A model generated the notes under the pieces. That model did not search any database. It saw nothing but the letters and a program-made list of their open reading frames with translations, and was not told the DNA's origin. The position numbers and the translations under genes were made by a program. Below, piece after piece: positions 47,799-57,189 of a stretch of DNA of 64,000 nt (positions are counted from its first letter, which is position 1; each line of letters starts with the position of its first letter). The stretch covers positions 124,001-188,000 of the forward strand of contig JAQJVL010000532.1 of the NCBI GenBank assembly GCA_035578905.1, written 5' to 3'. The stretch is from Stictocephala bisonia (taxonomy: Eukaryota; Arthropoda; Insecta; Hemiptera; Membracidae).

Positions 47799-49189
47799 AG
47801 ATACAAAACTTTGCCTATAGATATAACATATATACAACCTTAGATACAAAACATTTAGAATAACGGTGGTCATCACTATTTGTTTCCTATCCACATTACA
47901 TTACGTATTACTGGAGATTACATAAGACCAAAAATCGTATCATAAGACCAATGAGCATAAACAACTGAAAAAGCAAAAGCTGACGTTTTTACATTTTGCT
48001 GGAATAATGAAAGCTAAAGAAAACCTCGCTGTAAGTATGAATTTCGACGAATTTAAACTACAAAAACCAACCTGTAATTCAATCCATAGAAAAAAGAAAA
48101 AAACCTGCTTATGTGGTTTTTTATTCACGCGTATTTATTCTTTCAACGGCATCTACCAATATATATACAATAGTTACAATAATATGAATATAGAATTTAA
48201 AAAAATAATATTATAGAATATAACAATAGATTTTATATAATATAAACAGACTTTAAATTATTGATTCTATTGCAGTTTATTTTTCAGTTGACAGACACTA
48301 TCAGAGAAAAGGTCGACATCCTCAGGAACCCCATAACCAAACCTACCAAGACGGGCGATAGGACCAAAGTAACTGTTGTTAATGTATAAGACATTCGTGT
48401 CCGACTCCATAGCACGATAAGTCTCACATTGCCAGGGCAGATCCCAGGTGCGCCTTTGCCGTATCAGCTAGACTAGATAAGCGGTCACATCCAACTACAT
48501 TCTTTACGTGACGGAAAAGCTGTGCGAGCGGAAAGCGGAAACAACAGTGGAGCGAAGTAAAACTATCCAATAATGAAACACTTCGATAACAAAGTGAAAC
48601 GGAGATCTTAATCTACTTTGATTAGTAATTATTAATAATAATTTGATAATGGTTAATACAATGTAAATTAAAGGTACAAATTATATATTTTTATATATAA
48701 CGTTTATATTAAATGACAAATTGAGGCTTCGACTTAGTTTGTACCCACTTAGTAAAGGATGGCAATGTCGGAATGAGTGAAAGAACTAAATTAGCACAAT
48801 TTTTAAACTGAGAATACACAATTATTCTAGAAAAAGAAGGAACATTCGTAAAACAAATTTTATTCTCGAAAAATGGCCAAAACATTGCATTCGGATCGAA
48901 TGTAACGATCGTAACACCGCATCACTTGATAGGTGAAGGAACACCGCATCACTTGATAGGTGAAGGAAGACTTTTGTAAATTACTTTTATGAAACTTGAA
49001 CATCACTATTGCCTTTATAAATGAAAAATGTTATAATTAGCTTAACTTATGGCCCACTTGGTTACACAAAACTGAACAATTATTATTAATTATACTATCA
49101 AATTTCCCATTTAACATTCAAATAACTATGTAATAAAGAAGCAAGACAATTTAAGGAATTTTTATTTCAGTTTTCAAATGGATAACGGC

Positions 49190-49640
49190 ATCAGAAGAGG
49201 TCATTTTATAGCGCGGAAAACTCGTTTTTCGTCGGAAAATCAATCAATTTGGTTTAATAACAGAAAATAAAAAATGATCTATTAAGCCTTTTTTTACACT
49301 GAATACGAATATGTTATTAGTTTTCCGAACAAAATTGTATTTCAAATGAATGCACAATTAATTGGCAGACAACCGCATTTTGCCGCGAAAGTAGTTTTTT
49401 CATCATATCTCAAAAACAATTGTTATAGTAAAAAATGCGTCAAATTAAAAATAGTCATTTGAGAATTCTTTTATGATAACGGAAAAATGTCAACAAATAC
49501 TAAAGGCTAAAAGTTTTTTCCAGAAAACGTTATGTCCTTCGAATAAAATATGCTAATCTCGTGATAATATGGCAAATTCTTAACCCATTTCAGACTAAGT
49601 TTCAAAGTTTGTTAAGTGAGTAGAAACTACATAATTGCCA
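49190..49640. repeat. Diverged dispersed repeat
   Basis: It shares GGAAAACTCGTTT and a GTGAGTRGAAACTACATAAT block with 4690-5060. The class is unknown. Confidence 0.4.
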
Positions 49641-49736
49641 ATTATTCTACATCATGATTCTTTTGATCACTCTTTCTTGCAATTTATGGGACAAGTTGAT
49701 ATGGGGTTTTTAAAGATATTTCACAATTTGATGTTA

Positions 49737-50113
49737 ATTTCTGACGTTGGGCTAGAGTAGGCTTACTGAAATGTAATCATAATGGTAACTACGTGAACGA
49801 TAAACATCGTTAAACAATGGGTGACGATATTTCTGACGTTGGGCTAGAGTAGGCCTACTGAAATGTAATCATAATGGTAACTACGTGAACGATAAACATC
49901 GTTAAACAATGGGTGACGATATTTCTTCTGACGTTGGGCTAGAGTAGGCCTACTGAAATGTAATCATAATGGTAACTATGTGAACGATAAACATCGTTAA
50001 ACAATGGCTGACGATATTTCTGACGTAGGGCTAGAGTAGGCCTACTGAAATGTAATCATAATGGTAACTACGTGAACGATAAACATCGTTAAACAATGGG
50101 TGACGATATTTCA
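49737..50113. repeat. 92-bp tandem array, four copies
   Basis: The unit begins ATTTCTGACGTTGGGCTAGA and ends ACAATGGGTGACGAT. The third unit has a 4-bp insertion (TTCT). Confidence 0.9.
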
Positions 50114-50360
50114 GATAATTAGTTTCCGATGCACGTACCCTGGCCCCTTTGGTCTTCAGCCTTGGACGTTATACAATGGGACAAAACCAGGCCACCCGTT
50201 AGCCTCAATCTCATACTTCCCATTTGTAAATAAATAAAAATAGAATAGAATTTATTTCTGTTTTCAGTAAAAATCAATATCAACCAACTTTACTAATGCC
50301 GTTATTAAGGCTCTCCTATTATTGTAACCACGGTGTTTTCTTTCCTGAATCCCTTTTTCC

Positions 50361-50796
50361 ATGGTTGAACAAATATTACTTGACTTTTTTCTTAATGTTA
50401 ATATTTTTAATATTTTTTACATTATACTTTTTTTAACTAACATATTATTAATTACGGTATTTATTTTCAAGAAACGACCAGGTTTTAGGGGATTATATAC
50501 AATTGATTTTAGAGATTGTGGAACAAATTATGTATCTTATTCCACAATCTAACGTGACTATTATCCGCAAATTAATAGCTTCTGAGAAGTAAATGGGTCG
50601 TTTTTCAATCAAATTAAATGAATTACCCTATCGTCAAAAAATTATTTTAAAGCAAAGCATAGGGGCTATTTTTACTGAAAAAGGAAGAACCGAACCATAT
50701 CTTCAATTATTGTTTATTGTACTGTTAGGCCTAGTTTTCATAACAATTTGTAGCTGCTTGTTCTATTACTCAAGATATGACAAAGTCCAAACATGA
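50361..50796 (+). other. Two small membrane-protein-like frames, unassigned
   Basis: The first frame (50361-50552, 63 codons) begins CCATGG and has a hydrophobic run FNIFYIILFLTNILLITVF, then KKRPGFRG. The second (50593-50796, 67 codons) has a polar N-terminus, then LQLLFIVLLGLVFITICSCL and a short tail. Both are on the strand opposite to CycD, 40 bp apart, and are followed near 50813 by AATAAA in an A-run. An 11-bp hairpin (50513-50523/50540-50550) overlaps the end of the first. I recognise no family. In AT-rich DNA, hydrophobic chance frames of this size are common. Confidence 0.2.
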
Positions 50797-51322
50797 ACTT
50801 TGTCGTTCTTAAATAAAAAAAAAGTCGTTAATCACAATACAATATAATTCAATGTAAAACAAATCTATGATAGATTTCTTCCCTTTTAGTAACGTCACGT
50901 AGTAGGCTATTAAAATTGACCTGAAATTTAACGATTCGTAGTAAGAACTGTGGTAGATGAACTAAGGATATATGTAAAGGTTTGGGGAGGAACTGACTTC
51001 AACAGATTTCTTGACTGTAAATTGAACATATCTAGGTCAAACAGTAACAACAACATTCGTTTACTAGCAAGGTTATGTTTCAAATGAATTCCCTCATCCG
51101 TAAGATTGTTGTTAAATTACGTAGATTTCATGAGTGTTATTATTTCAATTCAAGTAGCTAAAAGACAAAATAATATTAGATAATAAGCTTCTGTAATAAA
51201 AGCTAGCAAACTTATTGTACTGAAACTGTATTACTGCAAAGTAGGCCTAAAGCGTTCAATTCAATACAAACGTAAATATAAGTTAAAGAAGCATCCAACA
51301 ATAATAAAAACAAAGAGCTGAC

Positions 51323-51517
51323 CTCCATCATCCATGAAGCAACGACCTTGCGCATGAAGGGCTTTAAATCAGTCTGAAAGTGGAAGTAGTTGAATTTAGG
51401 GATATAATACTTTTCACTCTGCAGGAGAATGTCCAAAACCCGTCGGTCACCGAAAATGACAGGATCAGCCTCAGCAAGACGATCGACTAACTTTTCGGCA
51501 CACAGCAAATCGGCCAT
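51323..51517 (-). CDS. CycD: Cyclin D, coding exon 1
   Basis: This exon encodes the first 65 residues of a G1/S-specific cyclin, the regulatory partner of CDK4/6 that starts Rb phosphorylation. Seen: it starts ATG-GCC in a good context (CACAACATGG). Residues 4-8 are LLCAE, an LxCxE pocket-protein-binding motif at the position usual for D cyclins. The cyclin box begins near residue 50, with MRKVV at 55-59 at the hydrophobic-patch (MRAIL-type) position, followed by ASWMME. The exon ends after GAG, with donor GTCAGC at 51322, in phase 0. Exon 2 continues the family motif exactly (WMME then VCEEE). Known of the family: vertebrate D cyclins have an intron at this same point. The start is firm because the LxCxE motif follows immediately. 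Family assignment is secure; orthology to insect CycD is inferred from there being one D-type cyclin in most insects. Confidence 0.95.
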
Positions 51518-51649
51518 GTTGTGCGAAAACTAACCTTAAGATCACAAACAAGACATTTGTGTAATCACGCACTCTGGACAATCACACGTGAGGACGAACT
51601 CGAGACACAGAGTAATACAACCTCACTCCTTCAGCAACTGAGAGTGAAT
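51518..51649 (-). other. CycD: CycD 5' UTR (inferred)
   Basis: About 132 nt between the proposed start site (51649) and the ATG (51517). The leader is not AT-rich like the surroundings. A donor-like CTTAAG/GTTAGT lies with its G at 51534, 14 nt before the ATG. If used it would skip the annotated exon 1, so it is more likely cryptic. The 5' end is inferred from promoter motifs only. Confidence 0.5.
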
Positions 51650-51651
51650 GA
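51618..51651 (-). promoter_or_regulatory. CycD: CycD core promoter: Inr plus DPE
   Basis: On the minus strand TCATTC (51651-51646) matches the arthropod initiator TCAKTY, with A+1 at 51649. GGTTG at 51622-51618 matches the DPE consensus RGWYV at exactly +28 to +32, the required spacing. A second initiator, TCAGTT (A+1 at 51639), lies 10 bp downstream without a correctly placed DPE. No TATA box is seen. TATCGAT, seven of eight bases of the DRE (TATCGATA), lies at 51713-51719, about 65 bp upstream. Confidence 0.5.
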
Positions 51652-51729
51652 CTAATCCGAGGAGCCAGACAGACGAGCGGACGGTCGGCCAACTACACAA
51701 CTCCAGCGCTCCTATCGATCGACCGATGA

Positions 51730-52640
51730 ACTACGACAACGATTCCGACATTAGCAGTACGAATACGATTCCTTTTTACGTAACACCTGGCTTATGACAG
51801 CTGCTTTCAGGACAATACCAAGGGAAAACTATTCAATAAACTCTAGGGCCGAGTATGGCGTATTAAGCCAGCCATCGTGCTTATACAAAGCTAACATAAA
51901 ACTGGTTATCGCTAAATAAAATTTGATTAAACTCAAAATTCATTTATTTTAACAATTTTAAAACAATTGCATAACAGCGTCACAGTCAACTACAATCTAA
52001 AAAGAATATTCGTACATATAAAATATTACAGGTGACAGATTCACAGGTGACATAGTTACGAGTCTATTTACAATAATTAGTATACTATTAAGAACTAATA
52101 TATTCCTTCACGCTGTAATAGCATCGAGCAATCAACAAATGTTTAACCATTCTGCTAAACTTCGCCATATCAGCCTCCAGACAGCGAATTATAGAGCGTG
52201 ATTCCATTACTTTTCAAGTGGCTTTCAAAGAAACTTGTTTTGTGGCGAGGGACAGCAATATTTTTCCAGCCGCGGGTGTCATACTGGTCGGAAGAAACGG
52301 GCGTAAACAGTCCGAGATTTTTCCTAACAAACATGACACAATGGAAAAATAAATTGATGGGAAAGTTAAAATACTATGTGTTTTGAAAATTGATTTGCAA
52401 GAGTATCTAAAGGGCTTTTTAAAAACCACTCGGATTGATTTTTTTTTAAGTTTAAATAAGAATAATTGTGTTTTGGTTGTTTCATGACCCCCAGATGACA
52501 ACGGCGTATGACAGAATCAGAGAAATAAGGCCATAGTAGCCTATGAGGAGAGTGTTAACATCAACAAAAGTAGAAGAAAAATGCCAGAACTAATACGCCT
52601 GACCACTGCGTAAACGTGGTACTCAAATTTCAGCGTATCA
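51730..52640. other. Upstream intergenic DNA, nothing recognised
   Basis: AT-rich sequence upstream of the CycD promoter. Short frames on both strands (52198-52386, 52214-52501) have no recognisable domain. Confidence 0.35.
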
Positions 52641-53150
52641 TCTATATTAACCTCCAGAAACTTAACTACCTCGCTTGGCACAACTTGCTGAAAGTGAATA
52701 AAAAAGAAAAAGATTGTGATTTTTTCCTTTTACCTATCTGAAATTCCAAAATCTGTGTATTGATATTATTCAGATGTAACCTATTACTTTCAAACCATTG
52801 GAGAAGAGCGCTTGATTCTTCGTTTACCCTCACCTCTAGATCTGACATATTTAACGTTGTCACTGCAAGTGAGGTATCTTCAGCGAATTGACAAATCTAG
52901 GCGCTGAATGTGCTTTGAAACAGGTCATTGACAAAAAGAAGGAAAAGCATCGGACCCAGCAACGAGTCCTGTGGGACACACCCCTCTCAAGTAGTGAGGC
53001 CTTTGAATGATCCATCCGCTCATATCCATTATCGTCAACAAATGGAACATGCACTGTCTGCACTTTTTTTGTCAGGTACGAAGTGACCCAATACGATTTA
53101 ATGCCAATCCGGCCTGTGTAGGTTGAGTAGCATACGTGATCAGCTTCGGT
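52640..53150 (-). pseudogene. LINE reverse-transcriptase fragment, degenerate
   Basis: Read on the minus strand across frame breaks: SYWVTSYLTKKVQ near 53095-53055, a degraded GVPQGS-type motif near 52985, LLGPMLFLLFVNDLF near 52970-52925, then FAEDTSL near 52888 at the position of the YADD catalytic box (the first Asp is now Glu), and LLQWFESNRLHLN near 52805. A stop and a frameshift break it, so it cannot be active. It is a Jockey/CR1-type RT; the clade is unresolved. Confidence 0.75.
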
Positions 53151-53321
53151 AGCAACCGTGATCAGCTTGGATTAGGTTAGGTTAGGATAGAATGTTTATC
53201 GAGTAAGCTCTAAAACAGTCATGTTAAGAAAAAAATCTCTGCGGGCATATAACCGATTTTTACCCCACCCCCACCACCCTCCTTACTGACACATCACACT
53301 AATCAATCTATTTTTTCAGAC

Positions 53322-54060
53322 ATGAAGTTAATGCTAGTTAGCGAAAGGGTTCCAGTCTCGATAGAAGACATCGTAGTAATTATCGACAAGAGCGAAGGCG
53401 ATCTGGAATCTCCGTCGTCGTACAGGCCGATTTGTATGTTTAATACGGCAGGGAAGCTCTTTGAGAGGATGCTAAGGCTGAGGTTGCAGTGCGCCAAAAG
53501 GGTGCGTTGGACTTTTCACTGGTTGCATGGCTTGGGGACACTCGATATTGACTGTCATCTCCGAGGTAATGACGCCGGTCTGCGTGCTGATGAAGATTGT
53601 CGCCTGATCAAGTCAATTAATAGTCTATGTTGGTCACCTTGGATGTAAAGTAAGCGTTCAATCCAGCTCGATGGGTAATTATGCTTGAGGTGTTGCAGCA
53701 TAATTTCAGAGTGCATGATTATCTCCTGGTCGTTGTGCAGGATATATCAAGAACTTTCGGCTGACGTGCGCGACCCAATATGGAAGGGGAACGAAGAAAA
53801 TCACATTTGGAGCGGTGCAAAAGGTAAATTCTCGTCCGGTCTGATCTCTGACATGTCTCATACGACGCTTGCTTTGTCTCGAGATACCACACGATTTATT
53901 ACTGGTAGACAATGTCGAGGATATAGCCGCGGTCATTTCTGCTAGGACGGAATCAGTTACGTTCATCAGGCGATGATTCGGCTAATTATTGGATGAGGAA
54001 CCATAGACTTGAGCTGACATTCGCAAAACCGGAGTCGTCATGCTCACCTAAAATGACCCC
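53322..54060 (+). pseudogene. R1-like LINE reverse-transcriptase remnant
   Basis: Successive frames preserve SYRPICMFNTAGKLFERM (near 53425-53480), LVTLDVK followed by ARWVIMLEVLQHNFRVHDYL (near 53630-53735), TQYGRGTKKITFGA (near 53776-53818), DIAAVISARTESVT (near 53918-53960) and NHRLELTFAKPESS (near 54000-54042). The order is that of an R1-clade RT. Several stops and indels are present and the catalytic box is degraded. Neither the endonuclease nor an rDNA target is present, so this is a dispersed, dead relative. Confidence 0.75.
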
Positions 54061-54709
54061 ACGGACCACGACTGTCGGTCCTGTAGACGTCCGTTGAAGT
54101 TGTTTTCTTCGGCAGTTTCATGTTGCATTATGTATGCTCAGAGGTACCTAAATATATAATTCCTCTAAGATGTAGGCCTACAAACGGCCTTTTTGGGTCT
54201 TGTCAAATGAGCTTGCTCGAATAAAAGTTAACCTTTTGACATTATCGCCTCTTATATCTTACGGAAACTCCACTCCAGCACAAAATAATATTTGCGTTTA
54301 CCTCACATTGTTTTCTTAGACGTGTAATAAATGATTGAATGACGGTGATTATTTAATAAGTGACTTATAAACATTAGTGTGGTACACACCCAAGAAGTGG
54401 GTCACAATTAATTATGAGATGTGTAGATCTATAATCATGATGTGACCCCATCCCTTCCCTTCATGGACCTCTGAAAGGAAGGTTCTCTCAGCCAAAAATA
54501 AAACAACATCAACAACTACTCTAAGAATTCTCTTCTATTTAACTTCTTCCGATTGAATAGATTTCTGTAATGTTTCATCAATTGAATTATTCTAGCCTTC
54601 CAAAGTATTTAGGGCATCTTTAACTTTTAAATGTAATTTACAATGTAATAATCATTATTTATTACTTTGTGATAAATATTTTCTCAATTGTTTTTTATAC
54701 CTCCATTAA

Positions 54710-55699
54710 CAAATTTGCGATAGAACTTCAATTTTCAAATCTGTTTCATCTGGTGTTCCTCAAGGCTCGATTTTGGGTCCACTGCTATTTTCCCTATATA
54801 TTAACGATATTAGCTCAGTCTTATCCTTCACGAAACATCACATGTATGCTGACGATTTGCAAATCTATGCTCACTCCTGTATTAGTACCTTAAACGAAAC
54901 AATAACTTGTATTAACCTTGATATTGAAAATTTAGTCAAATGGACCAAAAATCATGGCCTTAAACTTAATGAGGATAAAACACAGCCCATTATTATTTGT
55001 TCTTCTCGCCTTCACACCAAATTCAGTATAAACAACATCAAACAAATTCTAGTCAATGGCAACCCTCTGCCTTTCTGTACCTCAGTTAAAAATTTAGGTG
55101 TTATTTTTAACCAGAATATGACTTGGGAAGAAGAAGTGCTTAGTGTTTGTAAAAAGGCTTTTGGTTCTATCCATTCCCTCAAACAACTTCAATACTTTCT
55201 CCCAGTAAAAATAAAGCTACGTCTTGTAAAAGCACTTATCTTTCCACATTTCATCTATTGCAACTCTGTGTACAACGACATGACTGTGGCTTTGGCTAAT
55301 AAACTTCAGGTTTGTCAAAATTATTGTATTAGATTTATTTTTAATTTAAAATATGATGATCATATCTCTCAATACTATATTCAAAATTCCATTCTTAAAT
55401 TGGCCGACCTTAGATTATTAAAAATATTGAGTATTTTGTTTTTTATACTTAATGATGGGAATCCGAAATACCTCTCTCAGAACTTTCAATATAACTCAAA
55501 AATTGGTGCAAAGGAGACACGCTCAGCCTCGTCAATATTACGTATTCCTCTTCATAGAACATCTTTCTACACAAATTCATTTTCAGTAACTGCCTGCAGA
55601 GAATGGAATAAACTTTCTCCATATTTAAAGAGATATGACAGTCGGGCTCGGTTCACAGCATCATTGAAAAACTTTCTTTTTGAACGGATGAGTCTGTGA
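54710..55699 (+). pseudogene. LINE ORF2 C-terminal half with intact YADD, 5'-truncated
   Basis: The frame is open from 54710 (after TAA) to the TGA at 55697, about 329 codons. It opens within the [22 protein letters not shown], then MYADDLQIY (catalytic YADD intact), [25 protein letters not shown] (thumb region) and a C-terminal [15 protein letters not shown] motif. The endonuclease, RT fingers and any ORF1 are missing, as in a 5'-truncated insertion. It looks younger than the other LINE remnants because the frame is uninterrupted. CR1/Jockey-like; the clade is not resolved. Confidence 0.85.
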
Positions 55700-55970
55700 T
55701 GGTAGCTGGGGATGGGGTCTGGGATTAGGGTCGAACGAGTGTATGAGTGAGAGAATGGTAAAGTTGATAATATGTTAGTAGTTCATTTAGTTTATATTAT
55801 TTGCTTCTTTGTAATGTTATTATTATTATTTTTCTTTAGTTTAGTTCTGTATTTCATGTTTTAGGCTTTGTTATATTACTATTTTAACATAAAAGGGTTA
55901 ACTGTAAGAGAGGACTTATTAGTCCTAAGTTCGCCAATTGTATAAAACACTTTTGTACAATAAAGCCATG

Positions 55971-56016
<46 letters not shown>
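55700..56016 (+). mobile_element. LINE 3' UTR, hairpin and (ATT)n tail
   Basis: It follows the ORF directly. GTAAGAGA, then hairpin GGACT-TATT-AGTCC (55912-55925), then TAAGTTCGCC, an AATAAA at about 55959 and an (ATT)n run to 56016. The hairpin region is shared with the SINE at 27960-28205. Confidence 0.8.
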
Positions 56017-56018
<2 letters not shown>

Positions 56019-56078
56019 AAATTTGGAGTGATGGATAGCCATGGAAAGCTCAATTTTGTTTTCCATGCCGTTTTTTAG

Positions 56079-56105
56079 ACTACAACTTTGTAGTCTAAAA
56101 AAACT
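56079..56105. repeat. Short hairpin next to the LINE
   Basis: TTTTTTAGACTACAA and TTGTAGTCTAAAAAA are inverted with a loop of about 2 nt. No following poly-U function is inferred. Confidence 0.5.
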
Positions 56106-57054
56106 ACCATTTCCCTACTCCATACCATTCAGTCTGGTTAGTGGTTTCTCCACTGGCCAGCTTTTTAGAAAATATTGACAGTAGATAAGCCTGCCAGTAC
56201 TGTCTCTTGAGATTATCCGTTTTACAATGAGGTCCTGAACACTGAAAGATCTATGGAACAGTTACGACCGGTTGTGACTTTGTAACAAGAACAAACGAAG
56301 ACTACGTAAGGTTTATAATGTATAATAAGGACTACAACACATTATATTGAAAACTAGATGAGAATATAAAGCAACATAAACACTAGATGATACCTAACCT
56401 ATCAGCACAAACTCATCATCCAACATACGAACAAAATGCTACGAGATCGTAACGACTGGGTCATCAGTAGGGGAAGGTTTGACAATGTCTCACAGGCACG
56501 GTGGTCTGGTGTGGACGCGACCGTAAAATGTGCGTGTGAACGATGAAATCCTTGAACAGAATTAATTAATTAAATTTGAATGAATTCCTTAATTCAAATT
56601 AGACCTTTTACTGAACAGTTTTTTCTAAATATTGAAGCGATATTTAATCAAATAAACAAAAGTTCTTCCATATAAAGAACGTATTAATAGTCTATTAGGA
56701 ATATTCTTAAGTTGAAGAAATTCATGAGGCCTCAAATATTTTTTCAGGTTTTTGGAGCCCCAGTTGATAGGGGGCCTGGGGCATTTTGCCCCAGTGCCCC
56801 GCTACCTAGCAGAGAAAGTGTAAACTTCTAGCAAGAACACATCCTAGTCCAAACCTTAATAAGGCCTTAAGTACAAGAAATATTATATTTTATATATTAT
56901 TATTATAAATACAGTACATAATTACAGTAGTAAAATTGTAGGCATGGTTATAATATAATTTATGTTTTTAGAACATATATTTACAAAGAGAAAGAATCTT
57001 ATTACAATTTAAGTGTGTTCATCCAGGCACCCAGTTGAGCTTAAAGGAATTAGT

Positions 57055-57180
57055 TTATTTATTTATTCATAAGACGCCGATCGTCAAGATATGGGCGAAT
57101 ATGGATTTCGAATGAGTGTGATGAGCGAATGTAGTCATTGTTACAAACTAAGGCCGACTATTCCTTAGAAAGTGTCATTA
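57055..57180 (+). mobile_element. Family F fragment
   Basis: ATTCATAAGACGCCGATCGT then GATATGGGCGAATATGGATT, matching the start of the copy at 9466. Confidence 0.6.
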
Positions 57181-57189
57181 ATTAATAGC

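Larger units (their letters stand above)
44680..51322 (-). other. CycD: CycD intron 1 (6.6 kb)
   Basis: GT (51322-51321) to AG (44681-44680), phase 0, between WMME and VCEEE. It holds a family D/foldback-related block (44770-44990), a CCTAA-rich stretch (45886-45975), a tRNA-derived SINE (46441-46610), a paired NRF1-like repeat (47002-47059), a 15-bp perfect hairpin (47756-47798), a diverged dispersed repeat (49190-49640), a 92-bp tandem array (49737-50113) and two small membrane-protein-like frames (50361-50796). The interval 48290-48560 is GC-richer, with an E-box-like CAGGTG and GATA-like sites, but I see no gene there. Confidence 0.85.
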
